The position numbers were made by a program, and so were the translations under genes. A stretch of DNA of 64,000 bases, from positions 1-64,000 of the forward strand of contig CAMDAF010000008.1 in the NCBI GenBank assembly GCA_945888525.1. Direction: 5' to 3'. Under the pieces are notes generated by a model. The model was given only the letters and a program-made list of their open reading frames with translations, ran no database searches and was not told the origin of the DNA. This document shows positions 25,516 through 35,247 of the stretch, one piece after another; the first letter of the stretch is position 1, and each line of letters opens with the position of its first letter. Origin of the DNA: Chitinophaga pinensis (GTDB taxonomy: Bacteria; Bacteroidota; Bacteroidia; NS11-12g; UBA955).

Positions 25516-25546
25516 CAAATAAACAATGATTGTGCCAAAATTACAA
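25516..25546 (-). promoter_or_regulatory. Promoter of the TlpA-like gene, very short leader
   Basis: TTG (25546-25544), a 20-base spacer and TTTATTTG (25523-25516; one mismatch to TAnnTTTG), followed by TAAGT and ATG. Transcription should start at or next to the ATG. Confidence 0.55.
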
Positions 25547-25561
25547 GAGGTATTTAAAGCC

Positions 25562-25834
25562 TTAACAACCGCAGGGATTATACTTTTTAATTTTACCTTT
25601 TCTGTTTTTAGTTTCGACCATTTGGCCTTTCTCATTGAATAAAATGTAAGAAGTAAGAACACCATTTTTATAGTGTTCTTTCTTGCGCACTATTTTGCCA
25701 GATCGACAAACCCAAATACCATTTTTTAGCGTGTCATGGCTGTATTTACCTTGACAAACTAAAGAATCGTTTGCCCAAGCCTCTAGTGCTAGAAACAAAA
25801 AACCAATGAAGATTATTTGTTTAAGACTTACCAC
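25562..25834 (-). CDS. Small secreted protein of unknown function downstream of ftsH
   Basis: 90 residues with a signal peptide (LKQIIFIGFLFLALEAWA). The mature part is short and basic, with a MORN-like turn (HYKNGVLTSYILFNEKGQM) related in style to the YwqK-like protein at 23769, and ends in NPCGC. Its GTG start shares one base with the ftsH stop (TAGTG), which suggests termination-reinitiation. Family not recognised. Confidence 0.72.
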   Translation of the reverse strand: MVSLKQIIFIGFLFLALEAWANDSLVCQGKYSHDTLKNGIWVCRSGKIVRKKEHYKNGVLTSYILFNEKGQMVETKNRKGKIKKYNPCGC

Positions 25835-27966
25835 TATTCAGATTTTGGTTCCTCTGTAGTTGATTCAGGAGCACTTGTCTTGTCTGCAATAGCATCTTGT
25901 TCAGTAGCATCTTGCAATGTGTTTTCTTGAACAGTGGTATCAACTGTAACACTCTCAACAATTTCGGGTGTTTCAATTGCTTTCTCTTCAACGCTTGAAT
26001 CGCTTTCCATGTAATTCTCGTAATTTGTTTTATGGTCAAACGGGCGCTTGCCAATTAAATTTTCAAGATCGTATTGGAACAAAATTTCTTTTCTAAGCAA
26101 CTCAAGAGCTAAGTTCTCCAATTCTTTGCGTTTGTCGCTCAACATCGCTTTGGTTCTATCGTATGCTTTTTGAATAATTAAACGAACCTCTTCGTCAATC
26201 AGCTCAGCTGTTTTTTCACTGTACGGTTTGCTGTAAGCGTATTCTCCGGTTGAATCGTTGAAACTTACATGACCAATCTTAGCATTCATACCGTAGATAG
26301 TTACCATAGCATATGCCATGCGTGTAACACGTTCAAGGTCATTTTGAGCACCAGTACTTATTTTACCAAAGATTAAATCCTCGGCGGCTCTTCCACCCAG
26401 AGTCATACACATTTCATCCAACAACTGTTCGGTGCGGTAAATGTATTGTTCTTTTGGCAGGTATTGCGCGTATCCAAGTGCTGCAACACCTCTAGGAATA
26501 ATAGATACCTTCACCAAAGGATCTGCAAATTCTAAGAACCAACCAGCAACAGCATGACCAGCTTCGTGGTAGGCCACAATATTTTTCTCCTCAGGAGAGA
26601 TTAATTTATTTTTCTTTTCAAGCCCCCCTATAACACGGTCAATCGCATCTTGAAAATCTTGCATATCAATTTTATCCTTGTTGTTTCTTGCTGCAATTAA
26701 TGCAGCTTCGTTACAAACGTTTGCTATTTCAGCGCCAGCAAAACCTGGAGTTTGTGCTGATAATTTTTTAGGATCAATTTCACTAGAAAGCTCTTTGCCT
26801 TGCAAATGAACTTTGAATATTTGCTCTCTACCTACTAAATCTGGCTTATCAATTGAAATCTGTCTATCAAAACGTCCTGGTCTCAATAAGGCAGAGTCAA
26901 GAATATCTGGTCGGTTGGTAGCTGCTAAAATAATAACACCGCTGTCGGTACCAAAGCCATCCATTTCGGTTAACAATTGGTTAAGTGTGTTTTCACGTTC
27001 ATCGTTAGAACCACTCATTAAGTTTTTACCCCTTGCACGTCCAATGGCGTCTATCTCATCAATAAAAATGATACAAGGCGCTTTTTCTTTTGCTTGTCTG
27101 AAAAGGTCGCGCACCCTAGAAGCACCGACACCCACAAACATTTCAACAAAATCAGAACCTGACAGCGAGAAGAAAGGCACATTGGCTTCGCCAGCAACGG
27201 CTTTTGCTAATAAGGTTTTACCCGTTCCTGGAGAACCAATTAGCAAGGCCCCTTTTGGTATTTTACCACCCAGTTTGGTGTATTTCTTAGGGTTTTTAAG
27301 GAAATCTACGATTTCCATGATTTCTACTTTGGCCTCATCTAAGCCCGCAACATCTTTAAAGGTAATATTTACTTTTATGTTTTTATCAAACAAAGTGGCT
27401 TTGCTTCTGCCGATATTGAAAAGCTGACCTGGGCCACCTGCACCGCCGCCACCACCACCCATGCGTCGCATCATAAAACTCCAAATGAATACAAATATCC
27501 CAATCATGATTATCCAATACAAAATTGTACCCGATGAATCGTTCTCGTATTGCCAATCGCGCACAATAGCTTTCGCCTCCGGATGGGCAATAACTAAATT
27601 TTCATAATCTTTATTAAAGGCTTCTTTGTTGACTTCAAAATAGTATTGAGGTGGTTTTTGACCAAACATGCCATCGCCTTGGCTGCGCACATCTTTGTAC
27701 TTTTCGTTTTCTAAGGATTCTTTTTTGAGAAATACTTTTACAACACGGTCGTTGATGATTTCTAAACGCTCAACATCATTGCTGATGATCATTTCGCTTA
27801 GCTCATTCCAATTGGTTTTTTTGCCAGGATTACTTGGAAAGAAACTGATGATTATAAATCCAAGAAGTAAAATCCCCCAAATCCAATACATATTAAATTT
27901 AGGTGCATTTGGCTTTTTTTCGCCGAAAGGATTTTCGTTCTTTTTGTTGTTGTTTTGATTGTCCAT
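25834..27966 (-). CDS. ftsH: ATP-dependent zinc metalloprotease FtsH
   Basis: A membrane-bound AAA protease of 710 residues. Two N-terminal membrane segments (about 25-43 and 145-163) flank the periplasmic domain. Then a Gly-rich linker, Walker A GSPGTGKT (about 242-249), Walker B IIFIDEID, the pore loop region [17 protein letters not shown], second region of homology [18 protein letters not shown], and the zinc site HEAGH (about 464-468). The last 60 residues are acidic, rich in Glu/Thr/Ser and probably disordered, longer than in E. coli FtsH. The leader is about 35 nt from a TAaaTTTG promoter shared as a divergent region with kbl. Confidence 0.97.
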   Translation of the reverse strand: MDNQNNNKKNENPFGEKKPNAPKFNMYWIWGILLLGFIIISFFPSNPGKKTNWNELSEMIISNDVERLEIINDRVVKVFLKKESLENEKYKDVRSQGDGMFGQKPPQYYFEVNKEAFNKDYENLVIAHPEAKAIVRDWQYENDSSGTILYWIIMIGIFVFIWSFMMRRMGGGGGGAGGPGQLFNIGRSKATLFDKNIKVNITFKDVAGLDEAKVEIMEIVDFLKNPKKYTKLGGKIPKGALLIGSPGTGKTLLAKAVAGEANVPFFSLSGSDFVEMFVGVGASRVRDLFRQAKEKAPCIIFIDEIDAIGRARGKNLMSGSNDERENTLNQLLTEMDGFGTDSGVIILAATNRPDILDSALLRPGRFDRQISIDKPDLVGREQIFKVHLQGKELSSEIDPKKLSAQTPGFAGAEIANVCNEAALIAARNNKDKIDMQDFQDAIDRVIGGLEKKNKLISPEEKNIVAYHEAGHAVAGWFLEFADPLVKVSIIPRGVAALGYAQYLPKEQYIYRTEQLLDEMCMTLGGRAAEDLIFGKISTGAQNDLERVTRMAYAMVTIYGMNAKIGHVSFNDSTGEYAYSKPYSEKTAELIDEEVRLIIQKAYDRTKAMLSDKRKELENLALELLRKEILFQYDLENLIGKRPFDHKTNYENYMESDSSVEEKAIETPEIVESVTVDTTVQENTLQDATEQDAIADKTSAPESTTEEPKSE

Positions 27967-28003
27967 TAATGTTTGAAAAAGTGGTCTTTGTTTTGGTTCC
28001 CTG

Positions 28004-28011
28004 CAAATTTA
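28004..28011 (-). promoter_or_regulatory. TAnnTTTG promoter element for ftsH
   Basis: TAAATTTG on the minus strand, giving a predicted leader of about 33 nt before the ftsH ATG at 27966. No clear TTG at the -33 distance. Confidence 0.5.
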
Positions 28012-28055
28012 ATTAAATGTTTAAACTATTTTTAATGTTTTATAGGCAACTCATG

Positions 28056-28063
28056 TATTTTTG
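28056..28063 (+). promoter_or_regulatory. TAnnTTTG promoter element for kbl
   Basis: TATTTTTG on the plus strand, 19 bases before the ATG at 28083. It supports that start over the upstream in-frame ATG at 28017, which lies before the promoter. Confidence 0.6.
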
Positions 28064-28082
28064 CAAAAAATATTCCATAAAT

Positions 28083-29279
28083 ATGTACGGCAATTTAGAA
28101 CAACAACTAAAGGATGAATTGAAACAAATCCACGAAGCTGGTTTGTACAAAAAAGAACGCATCATTGTATCTCCACAGGGCGCAGACATTAAGCTTAACG
28201 ATGGTAAAGAGGTTATCAATTTTTGCGCAAACAATTACCTTGGCTTATCCAGCCATCCGCGTATAATTGAGTCTGCCAAAAAGTCACTAGATACCCACGG
28301 TTTCGGCATGAGCAGTGTCCGTTTTATCTGTGGAACCCAAGACATTCACAAGACCTTAGAAGCAAGAATAGCAGAGTTCTACGGCACTGAAGATACCATT
28401 TTATACGCTGCTGCTTTTGATGCAAACGGTGGTGTATTCGAACCATTATTCAATGAGCAAGATGCCATAATTTCTGACTCTTTAAACCATGCATCGATTA
28501 TTGATGGTGTGCGTTTGTGTAAAGCCGCTCGATACCGATACAACAACAACGATATGGTCGACTTAGAAACCCAGCTAGTGGCTGCAAATGCTAAGGGACA
28601 TAGAAACAAAATCATTGTAACAGATGGTGTTTTTAGTATGGACGGTTATGTTGCGCAACTCGATAAAATTGTTGCTTTAGCCGACCAATACAATGCATTG
28701 GTAATGATAGACGAATGCCATGCGGCAGGTTTTATAGGTAAAACTGGCAGAGGTACTCCAGAATATTGCGGTGTACATGGCAAAATTGATATCGTTACAG
28801 GTACACTTGGAAAAGCTTTAGGTGGTGCAATGGGTGGCTACACCACGGGCAAAAAAGAAGTGATTGAAATGCTTCGTCAACGCTCTAGACCCTATTTGTT
28901 TTCAAATTCATTAGCCCCTGCCATTGTCGCAGCTAGTATTGAGGTATTCAATATTTTAAGTGAATCAACCGAATTGCGCGACAAATTAGAGAGCAATGTT
29001 AAATACTTTAAGGATGGGGTTCGAGCTGCCGGTTTTGATTTTAAAGACGGTGAAAGTGCAATTGTGCCAATTATGCTTTACGATGCAAAATTGAGCCAAG
29101 AAATGGCCGAAAAATTATTGGATGAAGGCATATACGTTATAGGATTTTTCTATCCAGTTGTTCCTAAAGACCAGGCCAGAATCAGAGTACAATTGTCTGC
29201 AGCTCACGAAAAACACCACTTAGACAAAGCCATTGCAGCTTTTACAAAAGTTGGCAAAGAGCTCGGGGTAATTTCTTAA
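28083..29279 (+). CDS. kbl: Glycine C-acetyltransferase (2-amino-3-ketobutyrate CoA ligase)
   Basis: A PLP enzyme of the alpha-oxoamine synthase family that cleaves 2-amino-3-ketobutyrate with CoA to glycine and acetyl-CoA. Strong family segments are [45 protein letters not shown] and the PLP lysine in GTLGKALGG (about residue 241). [13 protein letters not shown] favours Kbl over BioF/HemA relatives. The start at 28083 ([20 protein letters not shown]) gives 398 residues, the usual length. The partner threonine dehydrogenase (tdh) is not in the window. Confidence 0.93.
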   Translation: MYGNLEQQLKDELKQIHEAGLYKKERIIVSPQGADIKLNDGKEVINFCANNYLGLSSHPRIIESAKKSLDTHGFGMSSVRFICGTQDIHKTLEARIAEFYGTEDTILYAAAFDANGGVFEPLFNEQDAIISDSLNHASIIDGVRLCKAARYRYNNNDMVDLETQLVAANAKGHRNKIIVTDGVFSMDGYVAQLDKIVALADQYNALVMIDECHAAGFIGKTGRGTPEYCGVHGKIDIVTGTLGKALGGAMGGYTTGKKEVIEMLRQRSRPYLFSNSLAPAIVAASIEVFNILSESTELRDKLESNVKYFKDGVRAAGFDFKDGESAIVPIMLYDAKLSQEMAEKLLDEGIYVIGFFYPVVPKDQARIRVQLSAAHEKHHLDKAIAAFTKVGKELGVIS

Positions 29280-29292
29280 TCTTAAACAATTT

Positions 29293-29330
29293 TAAAAAAG
29301 GGTTTTACCATGAGGTTTAACCCTTTTTTT
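29293..29330. terminator. Bidirectional terminator between kbl and the haem-binding protein gene
   Basis: The arm AAAAAAGGGTT pairs with AACCCTTTTTTT around a 14-16-base centre. The A/T tracts on both sides allow termination in both directions for these convergent genes. Confidence 0.8.
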
Positions 29331-29344
29331 ATTGAAAGGACTTT

Positions 29345-29854
29345 TTAAACTTTTCTTTTTTTAGGCGAAATCAAACTATCTGCCGGATACCAATTTTCCA
29401 TTGAATCGCGCATGTTTTTAGACCACTGAATCAGCATTTCTTTCTGCGCCTCGGTCATTTTTGCATTGGTGTGAATGAGGGTATAAGAAGTCAAAGGCAT
29501 TTCATCCTCGACAATCATTTCGTCAATTTCTTCTAATTTATGGTATTGACGGTGTAAGGGATAATTCAAAAACTCATCGAAATTTAAATGTTTTTTTCCG
29601 TCAATAACGTGGTTGCTCAAATACCATGCTATGGGTTGAACTTTTGAATACCAAGGGTATTCGGTCGTATTGCTGTGGCAATCATTGCAAGCTGTTTTTA
29701 AAACAGCTGCAAGCTCTTTGTTTACAGGAAATTTCTTATCTATTGATTGGGCTTTAAATCCACTGATGTTTTTATCTGAATGAATAAACTGAATGGCAAG
29801 AAGCACAAGGCCCAAAACAATAAAAGCATTTTTAACAAAGTTTCTGATTTTCAT
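29345..29854 (-). CDS. Haem-binding domain protein, exported
   Basis: 169 residues with one N-terminal hydrophobic segment (FIVLGLVLLAIQFI, about 10-24) serving as signal anchor. The CNDCHSNTTEYPWYSKVQP block (Cys-x2-Cys-His, near residue 56) matches the Haem_bd family, in which a c-type haem is attached covalently and the conserved PWYSKVQPIAWYL region packs around it. EMPLTSYTLIH supplies a likely axial Met. Electron partners are unknown; such genes often accompany cytochromes or peroxidases, but none is adjacent. The ATG follows a TAacTTTG element after four bases, so a leaderless mRNA is predicted. Confidence 0.88.
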   Translation of the reverse strand: MKIRNFVKNAFIVLGLVLLAIQFIHSDKNISGFKAQSIDKKFPVNKELAAVLKTACNDCHSNTTEYPWYSKVQPIAWYLSNHVIDGKKHLNFDEFLNYPLHRQYHKLEEIDEMIVEDEMPLTSYTLIHTNAKMTEAQKEMLIQWSKNMRDSMENWYPADSLISPKKRKV

Positions 29855-29858
29855 AGGT

Positions 29859-29866
29859 CAAAGTTA
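29859..29866 (-). promoter_or_regulatory. TAnnTTTG element four bases before the haem-binding protein start
   Basis: TAACTTTG on the minus strand, then ACCT, then ATG. Predicted leaderless. Confidence 0.6.
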
Positions 29867-29904
29867 AATAATTTTGCATTAGAATAAACTGATAAGGATT
29901 ACAC

Positions 29905-31722
29905 TTAGTTTATTTCATCTTGTTTCAACAAATCACCTCTCAGAAAACGGTAGCGCTTCCTAGCCTCGTTGGCGAATAGACTGCCCGTATAATTCAAGAC
30001 CAACATTTCGTATATTTTTTTAGCTTTAGCTGTATCATTCATTTTGAATTCATACAATTTAGCCAAATTAATTAGGGCATTATCGGCCAGGATATCGGTA
30101 CTAAAATCACGAATTAAACCCAAATATAACACTTCCGCGATGGCATATTTTTCTTGTTTCTCCGCAATCAATGCTTTTGCAAAAATGATTTCATCAATTA
30201 AAGAATGGCCAGGAAATAAAATAGGTATTTGGTCTAATACCACATTGGCTTCATCCAACTTATTTTGAAAAATCAACAAATCAGCCTTGGCATACAATCC
30301 CAATGCTTCCTCGGTACTATCCATGCCCAAATTATCTTGAATAATTAACCAAAGCCTCATGGCATTGTTGCTGATCAATTGGGTTGTCGCCTCCTTCAAA
30401 ACATCTAATTGGGTTTGGCTCCATGTAAATTCTGCCCTATAGTAACACAAACGGGCATATCTATATTTTGCCTCTTGGCCTAATGCATCATTGGCGAACG
30501 CCTTTTCAACTTGTTTGTACAAAAGATCGGCTTCCCAAGTTTCGCCAACAATTAATTGCGCATCGCCTAAAGCCAATTTACACTCTGCCAAAAGCTTCGG
30601 ATTAACGCCCGGAATTCCCATTACTTGATTTAGCTGCGCAATGGCCCTTGGAGCTTCTTTCATGTAGTAAATATACAATTCAGACAGTTCTTTTATTTGT
30701 TCTGCAGTTTGCCAGTTTACTCCATTGTTTGCTATAAAACTCAAATATTCTTTTTCCATTGCCAGCAGCCGCTCAGGACTTGCTCCATTGCGCAATTTAA
30801 CCTGCATTATTCCACAATTCAGAACCCCCTGCTGCGCTTGGTAATAATAACGTTTATCGGCGCCCAATGATTTCACATACTCGAAACATTTTATTGCGTA
30901 CTCATATTCTTCGTTTAGAATTAAAAGCGGCGCTAGTTCTAGTAACTTTCTTCCTTCCTCTTTGAGTCTTTTGTCAACTGCTTTAGATTGAATAAGTGCA
31001 CCATTCCAATCTTTTTGCTGGGTAAATGACCAAACCAAAAGATCATTGTAAGCATAGTTGTCTGGTTTTTTTTGCAATTGTACAAGCAAAGTGTTGCTGA
31101 GAATTTTATATTGGTTTGGGTTGTTGTATGCAATTACAAATTTATTTTTAACCTCTTCGATCATGTACTCGCTGTAACCAGCCATTTTTACCAATTCGAG
31201 GGTAGCTAAGTCGACATTTGAACTGTAAAAATACAAGTCCGTTAAATTGTATGCAAACAAGAATTCGTCTTTCAAACTTTTCCTAGCCTCTATATACACC
31301 TCAATTGCTTGGGTATAAAACCGGCGTTTCAAAAATGCATTGGCGAGCAAATCAGCTTGGTCGGAACTCAGAATTTGTATTTTCTGAAGCGACTTGAAAA
31401 CGTCTTCCTTTTTATCATTTAAATTCTGAAGTTGAAATAGATAAGCTTTATCAACTCTGTAGGTATAGATTTCATTGAATTTTCTTATCCTTTTATCAAC
31501 AAGTTTCTCAGCGCTTTTAAAATCATTCAATAAAACATAACATTGCAACAAATTGTCATAGTAATAAACAGACTCAAGTTGCTTAGAAGCTAGTTTTTCA
31601 TATAGGTCTGCGGCCTCCTGGTACTTTTTATCATTAAAATATTGCGCTGCCAATTTCTCATCTGTGTTCTGAGAAAAAGACAAAAAACAATTAAAACAAA
31701 AGATAAAAAACAAGCACCTCAT
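29905..31722 (-). CDS. Exported tetratricopeptide-repeat protein (605 aa)
   Basis: A signal peptide (MRCLFFIFCFNCFLSFS) is followed by helical repeats over the whole length: AAQYFNDKKYQEAADLYEKL at the N-terminus, NEEYEYAIKCFEYVKSLGAD in the middle, and ALINLAKLYEFKMNDTAKAK and YEMLVLNYTGSLFANEARKR near the end, the latter in the style of BamD/TolA-associated TPR proteins. It probably acts as a periplasmic scaffold. I chose the ATG at 31722. The GTG at 31728 is the last base group of the TAgaTTTG promoter itself, so it cannot be in the mRNA. Confidence 0.87.
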   Translation of the reverse strand: MRCLFFIFCFNCFLSFSQNTDEKLAAQYFNDKKYQEAADLYEKLASKQLESVYYYDNLLQCYVLLNDFKSAEKLVDKRIRKFNEIYTYRVDKAYLFQLQNLNDKKEDVFKSLQKIQILSSDQADLLANAFLKRRFYTQAIEVYIEARKSLKDEFLFAYNLTDLYFYSSNVDLATLELVKMAGYSEYMIEEVKNKFVIAYNNPNQYKILSNTLLVQLQKKPDNYAYNDLLVWSFTQQKDWNGALIQSKAVDKRLKEEGRKLLELAPLLILNEEYEYAIKCFEYVKSLGADKRYYYQAQQGVLNCGIMQVKLRNGASPERLLAMEKEYLSFIANNGVNWQTAEQIKELSELYIYYMKEAPRAIAQLNQVMGIPGVNPKLLAECKLALGDAQLIVGETWEADLLYKQVEKAFANDALGQEAKYRYARLCYYRAEFTWSQTQLDVLKEATTQLISNNAMRLWLIIQDNLGMDSTEEALGLYAKADLLIFQNKLDEANVVLDQIPILFPGHSLIDEIIFAKALIAEKQEKYAIAEVLYLGLIRDFSTDILADNALINLAKLYEFKMNDTAKAKKIYEMLVLNYTGSLFANEARKRYRFLRGDLLKQDEIN

Positions 31723-31727
31723 CCTCA

Positions 31728-31757
31728 CAAATCTACTTATTAACGATAAAACAACAA
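31728..31757 (-). promoter_or_regulatory. Promoter of the exported TPR gene, predicted leaderless
   Basis: TTG (31757-31755), a 19-base spacer and TAGATTTG (31735-31728), then TGAGG and ATG. Both elements match the Bacteroidota consensus, and the start codon sits five bases after the -7 element. Confidence 0.72.
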
Positions 31758-31786
31758 GGAAAATTTCTGATTTTCCTAAAAAAAAC

Positions 31787-31794
31787 TATTTTTG
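31787..31794 (+). promoter_or_regulatory. TAnnTTTG promoter element for anmK
   Basis: TATTTTTG, 27 bases before the ATG at 31822. An in-frame TTG at 31792 lies inside this element and is therefore rejected as a start. Confidence 0.6.
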
Positions 31795-31821
31795 TTGCTT
31801 AAACTCGAAAATCAACCGCCC

Positions 31822-32913
31822 ATGAAAACATATAAAGTTATTGGTATTATGTCAGGTTCATCAATGGATGGAATCGATTTGGCATTGTGCACAATACATT
31901 CCGACAACGGCCATTACACATACTCAATTGAGGAATCTGAGACCTTTGAGTATTCGGAAGTATGGCGCCTTCGATTGTCACAACTCAGAAAAGCAGATGC
32001 TTTATCATATGCCAAAACCGATGTGTTTTACGGACATTATTTAGGCCATTTGGTAAAAGAATTCATTAAGAAATACAATATCAAAGCGGATTTGGTTGCA
32101 TCCCACGGACACACGGCATTTCACTATCCGGAAGAATTGATCACCAGGCAGGTTGGAGACGGCGCTTCGTTGTCTGCAATTTGTGGACTTCCTGTGGTAA
32201 GCGATTTCAGAAGCATGGATGTGGCTAAAAAAGGCCAAGGTGCTCCTTTGGTAGCCATAGGCGACGAAAAATTCTTTAATGAATATGATTATTGCCTTAA
32301 CCTCGGCGGGTTCGCCAATATCTCTGGTAAAATTGGCCCCTACCGTGTATCGTATGACATTTGCCCGGCCAATATTTTATTAAACAGAGTTGCGCGCGAC
32401 TTGAACAAAGAATTTGATAAAGATGGCCAAATAGCCGCAGAAGGCTCTATCCACTATCCACTTTTGGAAGAATTAAACAACATCGAGTACTATGCTATGC
32501 CTTTCCCAAAATCCCTTAATAGAGATTGGATCAACAATGACTTGTGGCAAATTATAAAAGATGGAGACAAATTAAGTTCCGAGGACAAAATGAAAACCTT
32601 TGTCGACCACATTGGCATACAAATATCAAAAAGCATTGACTATTTAAGCTCAAAAGAAGTTGCGGGCAAGAAAGTATTGGTTACTGGAGGCGGGGCATTT
32701 AATCCAGTGCTTATGGACCATTTACGTACCCATAGCGAAGCCGAATTTATTATCCCTGATGCCAAACTGGTAAAATTCAAAGAAGCATTGATATTCGCAT
32801 TAATGGGGGTTATGCGAATTGAAAACCAAGTGAATATTATTAAGACATTCACAGGCGCTCAATCAGACAGTGTTAGTGGATCTTTGAATGGTGATTTTAG
32901 CCAATTGGTGTAA
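31822..32913 (+). CDS. anmK: Anhydro-N-acetylmuramic acid kinase AnmK
   Basis: Phosphorylates and opens 1,6-anhydro-MurNAc during peptidoglycan recycling, giving MurNAc-6-phosphate. MSGSSMDGIDLAL at the N-terminus is the AnmK ATP/sugar signature. ASHGHTAFHYPE, NLGGFANIS, YDICPANILLN and VTGGGAFNPVLM are further landmarks of the hexokinase/Hsp70/actin-like fold. Length 363. Other recycling genes (murQ, nagZ, ampG) are not visible. Cytoplasmic. Confidence 0.94.
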   Translation: MKTYKVIGIMSGSSMDGIDLALCTIHSDNGHYTYSIEESETFEYSEVWRLRLSQLRKADALSYAKTDVFYGHYLGHLVKEFIKKYNIKADLVASHGHTAFHYPEELITRQVGDGASLSAICGLPVVSDFRSMDVAKKGQGAPLVAIGDEKFFNEYDYCLNLGGFANISGKIGPYRVSYDICPANILLNRVARDLNKEFDKDGQIAAEGSIHYPLLEELNNIEYYAMPFPKSLNRDWINNDLWQIIKDGDKLSSEDKMKTFVDHIGIQISKSIDYLSSKEVAGKKVLVTGGGAFNPVLMDHLRTHSEAEFIIPDAKLVKFKEALIFALMGVMRIENQVNIIKTFTGAQSDSVSGSLNGDFSQLV

Positions 32914-32999
32914 GTATCATTTAAATGAGGATAAACCTGTATTTTGGCAATGTCGCAATTTTTCAGTATTTTCGACACTAGATAAAGCAATAATTAACC

Positions 33000-33560
33000 A
33001 TGAAAAGTATCTTCTATAAATTTCTTTTTATCTGCATGACAAGTATTTTGTTTTGCGACTGCAAGAAAGAAAAAAGTCCAAGTGAAATAATTATTGAATA
33101 TCCAATATTATTTCCGCAAAACATGGAGATTGATACTTTAAATGTGGACAGTTTAATTGTTAGAGAGTCTTACGAATTCCCTGCCAATCTTGATGGTGAA
33201 TTGGCCAAAAACAACACATCAAAATCAAAAATCAAGTCAGCCAAGCTTATTGCATTCAGAATTCAGGTTTTGGATTATGCTGTTTATGACAGTGTTAACT
33301 ATTCCAATTTAAAAGACTTATCGGAAATTAGAGTAGACATTAAAAACAGCAATGTTGGTCAAATGGAAGTGGCACGCAAGCTCATACCAGATGTCCGGGT
33401 TAAGGCTGTGAACCTTGATTTACCTGACGTTGAAGGCAAAGAATACCTTAAGCAAGACAAGTTTAGCATGGTGTTTAAATACAGAAAACGCAGAGGCATG
33501 CCAGATGAAATGCCATTTATCATTTCTTTAAAATTCAAGATTACAGCAGACCCGCTGTAA
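33000..33560 (+). CDS. Exported protein of unknown function (186 aa)
   Basis: An N-terminal export signal (YKFLFICMTSILF) is followed at once by CDCKK, which could be a lipoprotein site, though the residue before the first Cys (Phe) is not a good lipobox. The mature part is mostly beta-like and polar (ETDTL-type strands, LIAFRIQVLDYAVYD), then KYRKRRGMPDEMP near the end. I do not recognise the family. It stands alone between anmK and the transporter cluster. Confidence 0.72.
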   Translation: MKSIFYKFLFICMTSILFCDCKKEKSPSEIIIEYPILFPQNMEIDTLNVDSLIVRESYEFPANLDGELAKNNTSKSKIKSAKLIAFRIQVLDYAVYDSVNYSNLKDLSEIRVDIKNSNVGQMEVARKLIPDVRVKAVNLDLPDVEGKEYLKQDKFSMVFKYRKRRGMPDEMPFIISLKFKITADPL

Positions 33561-33639
33561 AATTCATTTCGATTTATCGGCTCCATTGTCTTGTTATTTA
33601 AAAATAATTGAATATTATTGCCAATAATTATAAGGCAAT

Positions 33640-35163
33640 ATGAACGAAATTAACAAGACTTCAGGACACCCAAAAGGGTTGTATTTTCTATTCTTCACAG
33701 AAATGTGGGAGCGATTCAGTTATTATGGAATGAGGGCAATCTTCATTCTATTTATGACCAAAGTCCTTTTATTAAACGATGCATCAGCATCTGAAATTTA
33801 CGGCAGTTACACAGGATTGGTTTATCTAACCCCATTGTTGGGTGGTTATTTGTGCGATAAATTTTTAGGAAACAGACGAAGTATTGTAATCGGTGGATTC
33901 TTGATGGCCTTAGGTCAATTCTTCATGTTCTTAAGCGCTTCATCTGGTGGCAACATGGGTGTTACCTTGATGTGGGCAGGATTAACTTCATTAATCATCG
34001 GAAATGGTTTTTTCAAACCAAACATCTCTACAATGGTTGGCCAACTATACCCTGCCAACGACCGAAGAATTGATAGTGCCTTTACTATATTTTATATGGG
34101 CATCAACTTAGGCGCTTTCTTCTCTCCTTTGGTTTGTGGTTCTATGGATTTTAAATGGGGATTCTTAGCTGCATGCTTGGGCATGGTGGTGAGTTTAATT
34201 TCGTTTATCGTTTACCAAAAGAAGTACTTGGTTTCTGAAGAAGGAAAAGAAATTGGTTTGCCCGTTAAACCATTGGATTTAAAAAACATTTTAGTTATAA
34301 TCGGTTCTATTGGAATTATTTTCTTCATGTTGAACTTCAAACAAATGTTCAAAAGTGACCTAGATATTATTAGTTACTTCATCTATGGCGCTATGGTTAT
34401 TATGCCAATTATTATTTTAAGTGATAAAAGCTTAAGTAAAATAGAAATGAAACGCATTGTGGTAATTTTTATCTTGGCATTCTTTGTTATCTTCTTCTGG
34501 GGTGCATTTGAGCAAGCTGGCGCTTCATTAACCTTATTTGCCGACAGACAAACAGACAGAACCATATTCGGCTGGGAGATGCCTGCTTCATATTTTCAAT
34601 CGGTTAATCCATTAGCGGTTATTGCGCTTGCTCCAATATTTACTTTAATATGGGGATTCTTGTATGTTAGAAAAATGGAACCATCTTCTCCATACAAAAT
34701 GGCATTTGGTTTGGCCTTAGTTGCCTTAGGATACGTCGTTATTGCAATCGCCGTTAAAGGCTTAGGTGTTGAAGACAAGGTATCTATGTGGTGGTTAATC
34801 GGATTGTACGTCATACATACCATGGGTGAATTGTGTTTATCCCCAATCGGTTTGTCAATGGTTTCTAAATTGGCTCCTTTAAGATTGTCCTCATTAATGA
34901 TGGGCACTTGGTTCTTAGCCAATGCCGCGGCCAATAAATTTGCAGGCACCTTAAGTGCATTAATCCCGCCTACTGCCGGAGCAGAAGCAAGCAGCGCTCC
35001 AATTGTATACCCTTCAATACTTGGTTATGAAATCACCAACCTATATGAATTTTTTATGCTGTTTATTGTGATGACTGGTGTTGCTGCTGCAATACTGTTT
35101 GTATTGAGTTCATGGTTGCAAAAAATGATGGATGAAAAGAATACTGGAGCTGAAGCAGCATAA
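33640..35163 (+). CDS. POT-family proton-dependent peptide transporter (first of three)
   Basis: A major-facilitator oligopeptide:H+ symporter of 507 residues with 12-14 membrane helices. TM1 carries EMWERFSYYG, the ExxERFxYY motif needed for proton coupling and peptide binding. GNGFFKPNISTMVGQLY and FYMGINLGAFFSPL are the classic PTR2 signatures. MGELCLSPIGLSMVSKLAP is the conserved TM10 region. It has no large loop insertions, unlike the next two. The three genes are separated by a terminator (35198) and then 9 nt. Confidence 0.94.
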   Translation: MNEINKTSGHPKGLYFLFFTEMWERFSYYGMRAIFILFMTKVLLLNDASASEIYGSYTGLVYLTPLLGGYLCDKFLGNRRSIVIGGFLMALGQFFMFLSASSGGNMGVTLMWAGLTSLIIGNGFFKPNISTMVGQLYPANDRRIDSAFTIFYMGINLGAFFSPLVCGSMDFKWGFLAACLGMVVSLISFIVYQKKYLVSEEGKEIGLPVKPLDLKNILVIIGSIGIIFFMLNFKQMFKSDLDIISYFIYGAMVIMPIIILSDKSLSKIEMKRIVVIFILAFFVIFFWGAFEQAGASLTLFADRQTDRTIFGWEMPASYFQSVNPLAVIALAPIFTLIWGFLYVRKMEPSSPYKMAFGLALVALGYVVIAIAVKGLGVEDKVSMWWLIGLYVIHTMGELCLSPIGLSMVSKLAPLRLSSLMMGTWFLANAAANKFAGTLSALIPPTAGAEASSAPIVYPSILGYEITNLYEFFMLFIVMTGVAAAILFVLSSWLQKMMDEKNTGAEAA

Positions 35164-35197
35164 GGGATAAAATCTTTATAAATATTTTTCAATTTAG

Positions 35198-35234
35198 ACA
35201 AACCTACAAAGTTATTTTGTAGGTTTGTTTTTTT
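35198..35234 (+). terminator. Rho-independent terminator between POT transporters 1 and 2
   Basis: The arm ACAAACCTACAAA pairs with TTTGTAGGTTTGT around a short GTTAT loop, followed by seven T residues. A strong hairpin, separating transporter 1 from the 2-3 pair. Confidence 0.85.
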
Positions 35235-35247
35235 ATACCCAAACCTT

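Noticed and set aside
26813..27427. 204-residue open frame antisense to ftsH
   Set aside because: Lies fully within ftsH on the opposite strand, with a composition mirroring its codons and no family resemblance. Similar long shadows at 4317-4799, 44538-45047, 46581-47090 and 54634-55176 were dropped for the same reason.
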